Shown here one piece after another: positions 7,543-14,701 of a DNA stretch of 64,000 nt. The notes beneath the pieces are model-generated. The model was not told the origin of the DNA. It was given only the letters and a program-made list of their open reading frames with translations, and did no database searches. The stretch lies in NCBI RefSeq assembly GCF_030363035.1, contig NZ_JAUCMN010000002.1, forward strand, positions 372,001 through 436,000, in the 5' to 3' direction. Every line of letters starts with the position of its first letter. The stretch's first letter is position 1. Both the position numbers and the translations under genes were made by a program. The DNA comes from Curtobacterium caseinilyticum. Lineage in GTDB: Bacteria > Actinomycetota > Actinomycetes > Actinomycetales > Microbacteriaceae.

Positions 7543-8871
7543 GTGCTCCACGAACTCCTGCGCATCCCCATCACCGGGACGAGGCTCCTCGTCCCGGTGT
7601 ACCTCCTCGCTGCCGCGCTGGCGGCCTGGGTCGTCTTCGGACCCGTGCACGAGCGACACCGCCTGCGTCGCGCCGCCGTCCGGGTGGGAGCGGTGCTGGT
7701 CGGTGCCGGCGTCGGGCTCGGAGTCGTGTGGTGGACCGGCGACGTGCAGGACGACTTCGGGGTGCAGTTCACCCCGGTGACCCGCATGTGGGTCGCCCTC
7801 GCGTTCGCCGGGGTCGCGCTCCTGCTCGTCGTGGTGGTCCAGGGCGGATGGCTCGCCCGCATCCTCGCCGTCGCCGCGGCCGGCGCGCTGGTGCTGTCGG
7901 CGGGGCTCGGTGTGAACGTCGACTTCGGGTTCTACAAGGACGTCGAGCAGGCCGTCGCGACGAACCCCTACGCGTCGCGGACCTTGCCGGTCACGGCGCG
8001 GCCGGTGTCGGGCCACGAGGTGACCGCGGCGCACTGGCACGCGCCGGTCGGCATGCCGAAGGACGGCGAGACGCTCAGCGTGCGGATCCCCGGGACGGTG
8101 TCGCACTTCCGGGCGCGCAAGGCTGTCGTCTGGCTGCCGCCGGCGGCCCGGGTGGCCCACCCGCCGCGTCTGCCCGTCCTCATCGCCCTCTCCGGCCAAC
8201 CCGGCCAGCCCGCCGACCTGTTCCAGACCGGTGACCTCGGCAGCTTCCTCGACCGGTACGCCGCTGCGCACGACGGCCTCGCCCCGGTCGTGGTGTCCCC
8301 GGACCAGCTCGGGGCCCCGAACCGCAACCCGATGTGCGTGGACTCGCGGCGGCTCGGCCGCAGCGCGACGTACGTGATGACGGACACCGTGCAGTGGATC
8401 GAGCACCACCTGCCCGTGGCGACCGGCCCGAGCGCGTGGGGGATCGTCGGCTTCTCGCAGGGCGCCACGTGCACCATGCAGTTCTCCACCGAGCACCCGG
8501 ACGTGTTCGGCACGGCGCTGGCGATCTCGAGCGAGCTCGCGCCCGTGACCGGCAACGCGCAGACGAGCACCGCACTGGCCTTCGGCGGTTCGGCCGCCGC
8601 GTACCGTGCCGCCGCACCCGTCGCGGTCATGGCGGCCCACGGGCAGTACCACGACCACCTCACCGTCTTCGGCTACGGTCAGGACGACGCCCCGTACCGG
8701 GTGTCGACCGAGACCCTGCACGCCGCCGCGGTCCGGGCGGGCATGCAGACGCAGGTCATCGTGTCGCCGGGGTCGGCGCACGACTGGAACACCGTGCGCT
8801 ACGTGCTCGCGAACGGGTTGCCGGCGGTCCTGGCACACCTCGGTCTCCCGCTGGCGAAGGGCGCACTGTGA
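7543..8871 (+). CDS. Membrane-anchored alpha/beta hydrolase, possible aminoacyl-phosphatidylglycerol hydrolase
   Basis: 442 aa from GTG at 7543; an in-frame frame extends upstream across the operator-like sites and is less likely. Four hydrophobic segments fill residues ~8-130, then an extracytoplasmic alpha/beta hydrolase domain of the esterase/antigen-85 type: nucleophile elbow GFSQG (Ser305), PVLIALSGQPGQP as the oxyanion strand, and a late GSAHDW supplying His413. The stop overlaps the GTG of the next gene by 4 nt. In Enterococcus and Corynebacterium, hydrolases with this topology beside MprF-like synthases remove amino acids from aminoacyl-phosphatidylglycerol; that role is inferred from the pairing. 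A generic esterase is the alternative. Confidence 0.75.
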   Translation: MLHELLRIPITGTRLLVPVYLLAAALAAWVVFGPVHERHRLRRAAVRVGAVLVGAGVGLGVVWWTGDVQDDFGVQFTPVTRMWVALAFAGVALLLVVVVQGGWLARILAVAAAGALVLSAGLGVNVDFGFYKDVEQAVATNPYASRTLPVTARPVSGHEVTAAHWHAPVGMPKDGETLSVRIPGTVSHFRARKAVVWLPPAARVAHPPRLPVLIALSGQPGQPADLFQTGDLGSFLDRYAAAHDGLAPVVVSPDQLGAPNRNPMCVDSRRLGRSATYVMTDTVQWIEHHLPVATGPSAWGIVGFSQGATCTMQFSTEHPDVFGTALAISSELAPVTGNAQTSTALAFGGSAAAYRAAAPVAVMAAHGQYHDHLTVFGYGQDDAPYRVSTETLHAAAVRAGMQTQVIVSPGSAHDWNTVRYVLANGLPAVLAHLGLPLAKGAL

Positions 8872-11312
8872 GCAGGTCGGGCGGGCCGCTGGCGGCGGTC
8901 TGGTCGCGGAGCGCGCGGGCAGTCCGGCGGTACCCGGTCACCGCCGTGGTCGCGGTCCTGGTGCTCGCCACGACGGTGACCGGACTGGTCGTCCGCATCG
9001 TCGGCCGCACCGGATCGGTGGACGCCGTGCACTTCGGGCCCTTCCGCGTGTTCGCCGTCACCACGGGTGCGGTGGCGCTCGTCCTCACCGTCGCCGGGGT
9101 CGTCGTGCTCGTGGGGGCCTCGGAGCGGCTGATGGGCAGCCGACGCACCGCCCTGGCGTTCGTCGTGACCACGGTCGTCGGCACGGGCCTCGGCGCGCTC
9201 ACCGCCTTCGCCGACCAGGACGGCCGCGAGGTCGGGCCGCTCCTGCTCGGCCGCGCCACCAGCTTCGACCCCTGGACGGCCCTGGTCGGCACCATCGTCA
9301 CCGCGAGCGCGTTCGCCGGTCCGCTCTGGCGACGCCGGATCCGGGTCAACGCCGTCGCGGTCGTCGCCGCCCTGCTGCTCTACGCCGGGCACGCGTCCGA
9401 CCTCTACGCGGCGCTCGCCGCGGCGGCCGGGTGGCTGCTCGGCGACCTGCTCCGACGTGGTCCGGCGCGCCTCGGCTGGACCAGGAGCTCGCACCGTGAG
9501 ACCCGCGTGCTGCTCGGCACCGTGGTGCTGGTGTCGGCCGTCGGACCCGTCATCGCGCTCGTGTCGCGGGCGCGCGTCGGGCTGCTCGCCCCGATCGCCG
9601 CCGTCGTCGGTTCCGGACCGGTCACGCCGGTCCACGGGTGTCGCGCCGACGGGGTGTCGGGGGAGTGCCTGCGGGGCCTGCTGTCCTTCCGTGCGACCGA
9701 CCCCTGGACGCTCGTGCTCGCGATCGCGCCGCTGCTCGTGCTCGTCGTCGCCGGGCTCGGGCTCTTCCGCGGCAGTCGGTTCGCGGTGTGGCTCGCCGTG
9801 GTCGTCGACGTGGCGCTGGCCGTGGCCGCGGCCGTGACCTACGGTGTGCTGCCGTCGCGCGTGGCCGAGCTGCACGGCGCCGAGGACCGCTTCGTGGTCA
9901 CGGTGTCGGTGATCGCGTCGATCGTCGTCCCGCTCGCGACCGCGCTCGTGCTCGTGCTCCTCCGGCGGTCGTTCACCGTGCTGCCCGCTCGGCGTCGGGT
10001 CGTGACCTTCGCCGTCGTGGTTGTCGTGACCTTCGCCGTCGTCGCGACGGTGGTGCTCGTGACCGCTGCCTCGGCACCCGACCCGGTGCCCGATCCCCTC
10101 CGGCTCGTCGTGGCCGCACTCGGGCCGCTGTCACCCGTCGTCCTGTGGGACCACCTGCCGGCGCTCGACCCCGCGCTCCGGTTCGTGCTCGGCGCCGCGG
10201 GGCCGGTGCTCTGGCTCGTGGTCGCGGTCGCCGCGATCCGACCGACCGGCGCGGTCGAACCCGACGCCGACGCCGACGGGCTGCGGGAGGCCCGGCTCCG
10301 TGCCCGCACCCTGCTCGAGGCGGCCGGCGGCGACACCTTCGGGTGGATGACGACGTGGCAGGGCAACGCCTACTGGTTCGCCGAGGACGGTCGCGCCGGC
10401 GTCGCGTTCCGCCGCAACGGCCGGGTCGCGGTCACGGTGGGTGGGCCGTTCGGGTGGCCCGACGCCCGGGACGCGGCCATGACCGGCTTCGCCCGGTGGT
10501 GCGACGACAACGGGTGGACCGCGGTCTTCTACGGGATCGGCACCGAGGCGGCGGCGACCCTGACCGCGCAGGGCTGGGACACGCTCCCCGTCGCCGAGGA
10601 CGCCGACCTCGACCCGCGCACGTGGACCACGACCGGCAAGAAGAAACAGGACGTCCGGACCGCCGTCAACAAGGCCGGCCGTGAGGGGATCACGGCCCGC
10701 TGGTCGTCGTGGCAGGACCTCCCGGCGTCGACGGTGCGGCAGATCGAGGCGATCTCCGAGGAGTGGGTGTCGCAGCGCGAGCTGCCCGAGATGGGCTTCA
10801 CCCTCGGCGGCGTCGACGAGATGCGGGACCCCGCGGTGCGCACCCTGGTCGCACTCGACCCGGAGGGCACGGTCCTCGCCGTGACCAGCTGGCTCCCGAG
10901 CCACCGGGCCGGTCGGGTCGTCGGCTGGACGCTCGACGTGATGCGTCGGACGAGCGCCGCGCCGAACGGCGTGATGGAGTTCCTGGTCGCGAGCGCGGCG
11001 GACCGGATGCGCGAGGACGGCGTCGAACGGCTCAGCCTGTCGGCCGCCCCGCTCGCGCAGTCCGTCGAGGGCGCGCCCGCCGCCGAGGGTGTGCAGGACC
11101 TGCTCGACCTGGTGGGCGGGGTGCTCGAGCCGGTCTACGGCTTCCGGTCGCTGCTGCGGTTCAAGGCGAAGTTCGGGCCCGACCTGCACCCGCTCGTGCT
11201 CGCGTACCCGGACCCGGTGGCACTGCCGGCGATCGGCGTCGCGGTGGTGCGGGCGTACCTGCCGGACCTGTCGCTGCGCCAGGCCGTGTCGCTGGTGCGC
11301 GGCCGGAGCTGA
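8868..11312 (+). CDS. MprF-like membrane protein with DUF2156 aminoacyl-PG synthase domain
   Basis: 814 aa from GTG at 8868, coupled to the hydrolase by a GTGA overlap. Residues ~1-455 are a polytopic membrane region of roughly 12 segments; residues ~465-800 form a DUF2156 (tandem GNAT-like) domain: LRARTLLEAAGGDTFGWM, NAYWFAEDGRAGVAFRRNGRVAVTVGGPFG, TGKKKQDVRTAVNKAGREG, and VGWTLDVMRRTSAAPNGVMEFL. MprF enzymes transfer an amino acid from aminoacyl-tRNA to phosphatidylglycerol, lowering surface charge and giving resistance to cationic peptides. Which amino acid is used cannot be read from sequence. Followed by a hairpin of the window's repeated palindrome family at 11389. Confidence 0.82.
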   Translation: MSRSGGPLAAVWSRSARAVRRYPVTAVVAVLVLATTVTGLVVRIVGRTGSVDAVHFGPFRVFAVTTGAVALVLTVAGVVVLVGASERLMGSRRTALAFVVTTVVGTGLGALTAFADQDGREVGPLLLGRATSFDPWTALVGTIVTASAFAGPLWRRRIRVNAVAVVAALLLYAGHASDLYAALAAAAGWLLGDLLRRGPARLGWTRSSHRETRVLLGTVVLVSAVGPVIALVSRARVGLLAPIAAVVGSGPVTPVHGCRADGVSGECLRGLLSFRATDPWTLVLAIAPLLVLVVAGLGLFRGSRFAVWLAVVVDVALAVAAAVTYGVLPSRVAELHGAEDRFVVTVSVIASIVVPLATALVLVLLRRSFTVLPARRRVVTFAVVVVVTFAVVATVVLVTAASAPDPVPDPLRLVVAALGPLSPVVLWDHLPALDPALRFVLGAAGPVLWLVVAVAAIRPTGAVEPDADADGLREARLRARTLLEAAGGDTFGWMTTWQGNAYWFAEDGRAGVAFRRNGRVAVTVGGPFGWPDARDAAMTGFARWCDDNGWTAVFYGIGTEAAATLTAQGWDTLPVAEDADLDPRTWTTTGKKKQDVRTAVNKAGREGITARWSSWQDLPASTVRQIEAISEEWVSQRELPEMGFTLGGVDEMRDPAVRTLVALDPEGTVLAVTSWLPSHRAGRVVGWTLDVMRRTSAAPNGVMEFLVASAADRMREDGVERLSLSAAPLAQSVEGAPAAEGVQDLLDLVGGVLEPVYGFRSLLRFKAKFGPDLHPLVLAYPDPVALPAIGVAVVRAYLPDLSLRQAVSLVRGRS

Positions 11313-11388
11313 GCGACGGCCCGTAGCGGACCGGCCGCGTCGGTGCCGGTCCCACCGGGTCAGCGGACGCGCGGACGGGCGGACGGGC

Positions 11389-11430
11389 GGACGGGAGGGG
11401 CGTGACGGCGCCGCCACGCGCCTCCCGTCC
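11389..11430. repeat. Dispersed GGACGGGAGG palindrome, copy A
   Basis: Inverted repeat with outer arms GGACGGGAGG (11389-11398) and CCTCCCGTCC (11421-11430) and partly paired inner bases GGCGTG/CCACGC. Located after the DUF2156 gene and before the FMN riboswitch, a terminator position. Preceded by two more GGACGGGC units, giving a short direct-repeat run at 11372-11390. Shares its arms with copies at 17839, 21147, 30908 and 43914. Confidence 0.75.
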
Positions 11431-11503
11431 GGTCCGTGGTCGGCGTCACGCGGGGCAACAGCCCCGGACGGCCCCCGGCGTCTGGGGTATCATTTCAGGT
11501 ACG

Positions 11504-11638
11504 CAAGCGCTCCGGGGTCGGTGCAAGTCCGAACCGGTGGTGACAGTCCACGAGCTGACGCAGGGTGCGAACCCCGCCGATGTTGACCCGGCGGAACTCC
11601 GGGACCGACGGTGAGAGTCCGGACGGGAGGAAGCGCTG
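11504..11638 (+). ncRNA. FMN riboswitch (RFN element)
   Basis: The conserved FMN aptamer is readable: GCAAGCGCTCCGGGGTCGG at the 5' side, GTGCAAGTCCGAACCGGTGG, a variable arm, then GACCGACGGTGAGAGTCCGG and the closing GGGAGGAAGCGC that pairs with the 5' GCGC-type stem. It lies ~96 nt upstream of ribE, as expected for control of riboflavin synthesis by FMN. A TATCAT hexamer at 11489-11494 is a plausible -10, placing the transcript start just before the aptamer. Known class; high confidence from conserved nucleotides. Confidence 0.95.
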
Positions 11639-11734
11639 GCGGACAGGACGTGTCCTCGTACGCGGGGTGCCACGACCCGTCCGTCGATGCCGACGATCGT
11701 CGAACGCCCCCGGAGTCCCGTTGAGAGGACACCA

Positions 11735-12376
11735 GTGTTCACCGGCATCATCGAGGAACTCGGCACCGTCACCGCCGTCGAGCAGCACGGCGACTCCGTC
11801 GCGCTCACCGTGCGCGGCCCGAAGGTCGTCGCCGACGCCCGCCACGGCGACTCCATCGCCACGAGCGGCGTCTGCCTGACCGTGGTCGAGCAGACCGACG
11901 AGACCTTCACCGCCTTCGTCATGAAGCAGACGCTCGACATGAGCGCCCACGGCACACTCGTCGTGGGGGACCGGTTGAACCTCGAGCGCGCGGCCTCGGT
12001 CGGCGACCGCCTCGGTGGCCACATCGTGCAGGGGCACGTGGACGGCACGGCGACCGTGCTCGAGACCGCCGACGGCGACGGCTGGCGACGCGTGCGGTTC
12101 TCGCTCGCGCCCGACCTCAGCCCGCTCGTCGTCGACAAGGGCTCCGTCGCGATCGACGGCGTCTCCCTCACGGTCAGCGCCGTCTCTGACGAGGACACCG
12201 CACCCGCCGACGCCTGGTTCGAGGTGAGCCTGATCCCGGAGACGCTCGAGGCGACCACGCTCGGCAGCCGCACCCCGGGCGACCGCGTCAACATCGAGAC
12301 CGACGTCCTCGCACGGCACGTGCGCCGCATGCTGCGGCTCGACGCCCCGACGGCGCCCGTCCTGGAGGCACGGTGA
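11735..12376 (+). CDS. ribE: Riboflavin synthase, alpha subunit
   Basis: 213 aa from GTG at 11735 (GAGAGGACACCA gives a Shine-Dalgarno). Catalyses dismutation of two 6,7-dimethyl-8-ribityllumazines to riboflavin. Two tandem lumazine-binding barrels are visible: [11 protein letters not shown] at the very N-terminus and [13 protein letters not shown] in the first, [15 protein letters not shown] at the junction and [14 protein letters not shown] plus [17 protein letters not shown] in the second. Length is normal. First gene of the FMN-riboswitch operon; its stop overlaps the GTG of ribB by 4 nt. Confidence 0.96.
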   Translation: MFTGIIEELGTVTAVEQHGDSVALTVRGPKVVADARHGDSIATSGVCLTVVEQTDETFTAFVMKQTLDMSAHGTLVVGDRLNLERAASVGDRLGGHIVQGHVDGTATVLETADGDGWRRVRFSLAPDLSPLVVDKGSVAIDGVSLTVSAVSDEDTAPADAWFEVSLIPETLEATTLGSRTPGDRVNIETDVLARHVRRMLRLDAPTAPVLEAR

Positions 12377-13068
12377 CCGCCGTCGGGTCCGCGCACGCGG
12401 CGCAGGCGGTCGGCCCGGTCCTGTCCACCGTCGACGACGCGGTCGCCGCGATCGCTGCGGGTCGCCCCGTCATCGTCGCCGATGACGAACACCGCGAGAA
12501 CGAGGGCGACGTCATCCTGTCCGCCGAGCTCGCGACGCCGGAGTGGGTCGCCTGGACGGTCGCCCACTCGTCCGGGTTCATCTGCGCGCCGGTGAGCGCG
12601 GAGATCGCCGACGCCCTCGACCTGCCCCCGATGGTCGCGCACAACGAGGACGTCCGCGGGACCGCCTACACCGTGACGGTCGACGCGGCGGTCGGCGTCA
12701 CGACGGGCATCAGTGCGCACGACCGGGCGCGCACACTGCGGGTCCTCGCCGACCCGGCGTCCGTGCGGGACGACCTGCACCGACCCGGACACGTGGTCCC
12801 CCTGCGGGCACGACCCGGGGGCGTCCGTGAGCGCGCCGGGCACACCGAAGCCGCGATCGAGCTCGTCACCGCAGCCGGGCTCCGGCCCGCCGCGGCGATC
12901 TGCGAGATCGTCGGCGAGGACGGCGAGATGATGCGTCTGCCGGGCCTCGTCGAACTCGGGGCACGCGAGGGCGTGCCCGTCATCACCATCGCCGCACTCG
13001 TCGACTGGCTCGACGCGGCCGACCGGGCAGCGGCAGGGTCCGTGCCCACGGAAGGAACGACACGATGA
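12373..13068 (+). CDS. ribB: 3,4-dihydroxy-2-butanone-4-phosphate synthase, stand-alone
   Basis: 231 aa. Makes the four-carbon unit of the lumazine ring from ribulose 5-phosphate. Signature [12 protein letters not shown] (acidic metal and substrate loop), [53 protein letters not shown] and [13 protein letters not shown] are all present. Many actinobacteria carry a RibBA fusion with GTP cyclohydrolase II, but here the protein ends after the first domain, with no truncated remnant following; ribA and ribD must lie elsewhere. Translationally coupled on both sides by 4-nt overlaps. Confidence 0.94.
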   Translation: MTAVGSAHAAQAVGPVLSTVDDAVAAIAAGRPVIVADDEHRENEGDVILSAELATPEWVAWTVAHSSGFICAPVSAEIADALDLPPMVAHNEDVRGTAYTVTVDAAVGVTTGISAHDRARTLRVLADPASVRDDLHRPGHVVPLRARPGGVRERAGHTEAAIELVTAAGLRPAAAICEIVGEDGEMMRLPGLVELGAREGVPVITIAALVDWLDAADRAAAGSVPTEGTTR

Positions 13069-13544
13069 GCGGAGCAGGAGCAGCGGAGCGCGACCACGTC
13101 GACGGCTCGGGCATCCGGGTGGCGATCGTCACCGGGCAGTGGCACGAGACGATCGCCGGGGGACTCCTCGCCGGGGCGCAGCGCGAGGTCCAGCGCCTCG
13201 GGGCGACGGCGCAGGTCGTCCCCGTGCCGGGGAGCTTCGAGCTGCCGGTCGTGGCGAAGGCCGCCCTGGAGTCGGGCTTCGACGCGGTGGTGGCCCTCGG
13301 GGTCATCATCCGCGGCGGCACCCCGCACTTCGAGTACGTGTCGAGCGCGGCGACGAGCGGACTGACGACGGTCGCCATCGAGACCGGCAAGCCCGTCGGC
13401 TTCGGTGTCCTCACCCTCGACGACGAGCAGCAGGGACTCGACCGTGCCGGGCTGCCGGGGTCGAAGGAGGACAAGGGGGCCGAGGCCGCGCACGCCGCGA
13501 TCGCGACGGCCGTGTCCCTGCGGAGCCTCCGCCAGCTCGGCTGA
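13065..13544 (+). CDS. ribH: 6,7-dimethyl-8-ribityllumazine synthase
   Basis: 159 aa. Condenses the ribB product with the aminopyrimidine to give lumazine; family members form 60-mer or pentamer assemblies. Motifs: [50 protein letters not shown], and [19 protein letters not shown] (ordinarily GVLTxxxxxQAxxRAG). ATG overlaps the ribB stop by 4 nt. Last gene of the riboflavin operon, followed by two hairpins before a convergent small gene. Confidence 0.96.
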   Translation: MSGAGAAERDHVDGSGIRVAIVTGQWHETIAGGLLAGAQREVQRLGATAQVVPVPGSFELPVVAKAALESGFDAVVALGVIIRGGTPHFEYVSSAATSGLTTVAIETGKPVGFGVLTLDDEQQGLDRAGLPGSKEDKGAEAAHAAIATAVSLRSLRQLG

Positions 13545-13610
13545 CGCTCCCGCCCGCGCCGGCGCCGGCGCCGGCCCGCGCCCGCCGGCGCCCGCCGCGT
13601 CGAACCTCGG

Positions 13611-13653
13611 AACCGACGTCGAACCAGTCACCCCGGCCGGTTCGACGTCGGTT
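13611..13653. repeat. 15-bp inverted repeat downstream of ribH
   Basis: AACCGACGTCGAACC (13611-13625) pairs perfectly with GGTTCGACGTCGGTT (13639-13653) around a 13-nt loop; a further 10-bp palindrome GGTTCGAACC follows at 13658-13667. It sits between ribH and the strong terminator at 13691, so it may be a second terminator, an RNA-processing structure or a protein site. Confidence 0.55.
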
Positions 13654-13690
13654 TCCTGGTTCGAACCGACACGAGCGCCCGCGCCGGAGA

Positions 13691-13737
13691 CGACGAACGG
13701 CCCCGCTCCTCTCGAGGAGGTGCGGGGCCGTTCGTCG
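13691..13737. terminator. Bidirectional hairpin between ribH and small membrane-protein gene
   Basis: Perfect 16-bp stem (13691-13706 with 13722-13737) with a 15-nt loop containing CTCGAG. It separates two convergent genes, with the stop of the minus-strand gene at 13749. Confidence 0.85.
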
Positions 13738-13748
13738 TGGAGCTGCGG

Positions 13749-13919
13749 TTACTTCTTGCCGAAGACGTGGATCGGCAGGAAGAACGAGATGCTCATGAGG
13801 AGCAGGCCGCCCATGAAGACGAAGGCCTGACCGGACTCCACCTGGAACGCGAACCCGAACAGGTACATCGACACCAGCAGCAGCAGGATCGAGAAGAAAG
13901 CGGCGATGACGCGGCCCAC
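13749..13919 (-). CDS. Small two-helix membrane protein (56 aa)
   Basis: A 56-residue reading frame beginning GTG at 13919 with a clear Shine-Dalgarno (GGAGGT, 6 nt before GTG). Sequence begins MGRVIAAFFSILLLLVSMYL and ends FFLPIHVFGKK. Two hydrophobic helices (~4-22 and ~33-50) are separated by QVESGQ, so it is probably a small integral membrane protein with a basic C-terminus. Codon third positions are strongly G/C like the neighbours. I do not recognise a family. It lies between the ribH terminator and the TetR gene. Confidence 0.7.
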   Translation of the reverse strand: MGRVIAAFFSILLLLVSMYLFGFAFQVESGQAFVFMGGLLLMSISFFLPIHVFGKK

Positions 13920-14010
13920 AGTGGTACCTCCGGTTCGAGCGGGTGGATCGGGACCAGTCTATCCCCAGGACGGACGCGACCGGTTCACCCGCGACGGGCC
14001 GGGCGCCGGA

Positions 14011-14565
14011 TCACGCACCCGGACGGGTCGCGATGAGCCGGTCGACCACCGCGAGCAGGGCGTCCATGTCGACGGTGCCGCGGTTCGGGCGGAGGTCCGT
14101 CGCGATCGCCGCGCCGAGCGACGCCTGGTGGTAGAGCCCGTCACCGAGCAGCTTGACGGCCTGGGCGGTCGGGACGTCGCCGAGCGCGTGCACGAGGGTC
14201 TCCAGCCACGCGTTCTCGGTCTCGTCGAGGGTGCGTCCGGCCTCCTCGTACCCGGCCTGCTGCAGCCGGCTGGCCGCGAGCAGGGCGAGGTCGAGCTCGC
14301 TGCCGACGTAGAGGCAGTTGCGGACGAAGTACCGCGCCGCACCGTCCTCGGCGTCCCGCATGCGGTCGACGTCGATCGCCGACAGGTCCGACAGTCGCTC
14401 GCACAGCCCCTCGACCAGCGCGGCCTTCGACCCGAAGTGGTACAGGAGTCCACCCTTCGAGACCCCGGCCCGCGCGGCGACGGCGTCGAGGGTCGCCGGA
14501 CGCTCGCCTTCCTCGCACACGATGGCGACGAAGCTGTCCAGGACGCGGTCGCGGGCACTTGCCAT
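14011..14565 (-). CDS. TetR family transcriptional repressor of the adjacent oxidoreductase gene
   Basis: 184 aa from ATG at 14565 (TAGACT at 14573-14578 is 7 nt upstream: leaderless; a longer frame would run into the operators). N-terminal TetR helix-turn-helix: RDRVLDSFVAIVCEEGERPATLD then AVAARAGVSKGGLLYHFGSKAALVEGL. The C-terminal ligand domain resembles the TetR_C group with LLAASRLQQAGYEEAGRTLDETENAW. It is divergent from the Gfo/AKR fusion gene, and two GTGAAC-n2-type palindromes in the shared region are the likely operators, so it probably represses that gene and itself. Ligand unknown. Confidence 0.9.
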   Translation of the reverse strand: MASARDRVLDSFVAIVCEEGERPATLDAVAARAGVSKGGLLYHFGSKAALVEGLCERLSDLSAIDVDRMRDAEDGAARYFVRNCLYVGSELDLALLAASRLQQAGYEEAGRTLDETENAWLETLVHALGDVPTAQAVKLLGDGLYHQASLGAAIATDLRPNRGTVDMDALLAVVDRLIATRPGA

Positions 14566-14612
14566 GCGCACGAGTCTAGGGAACCGTCCGGACCGTGACG
14601 AACACCGGGTTC

Positions 14613-14626
14613 CGTGAACGTTCACG
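14613..14626. promoter_or_regulatory. TetR-type operator 1
   Basis: CGTGAACGTTCACG, a perfect 14-bp palindrome, upstream of the -35 of the divergent oxidoreductase promoter. Confidence 0.7.
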
Positions 14627-14632
14627 AACGCC

Positions 14633-14661
14633 TTGTCCCGCAGGAGCGCCCCGGCTAGCGT
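14633..14661 (+). promoter_or_regulatory. Promoter of the Gfo/AKR fusion gene
   Basis: TTGTCC (14633-14638) and TAGCGT (14656-14661) with a 17-bp spacer, placed between the two TetR-type palindromes. Confidence 0.6.
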
Positions 14662-14670
14662 CGCCGTGAC

Positions 14671-14684
14671 CGTGAAGGTTCACG
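14671..14684. promoter_or_regulatory. TetR-type operator 2
   Basis: CGTGAAGGTTCACG shares both half-sites (CGTGAA, TTCACG) with operator 1. It lies 10-23 bp after the -10, over the transcript start, a classic repression position. Centre-to-centre spacing from operator 1 is 58 bp. Confidence 0.7.
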
Positions 14685-14701
14685 ACAGGAACAGGATCCG
14701 C

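Noticed and set aside
4132-8838. Very long minus-strand open frame of about 1,570 codons across the surface-protein genes
   Set aside because: It mirrors the repeats and GC bias of the + strand genes, has Arg/Gly/Asp-rich composition without domains, and crosses several well-supported genes.
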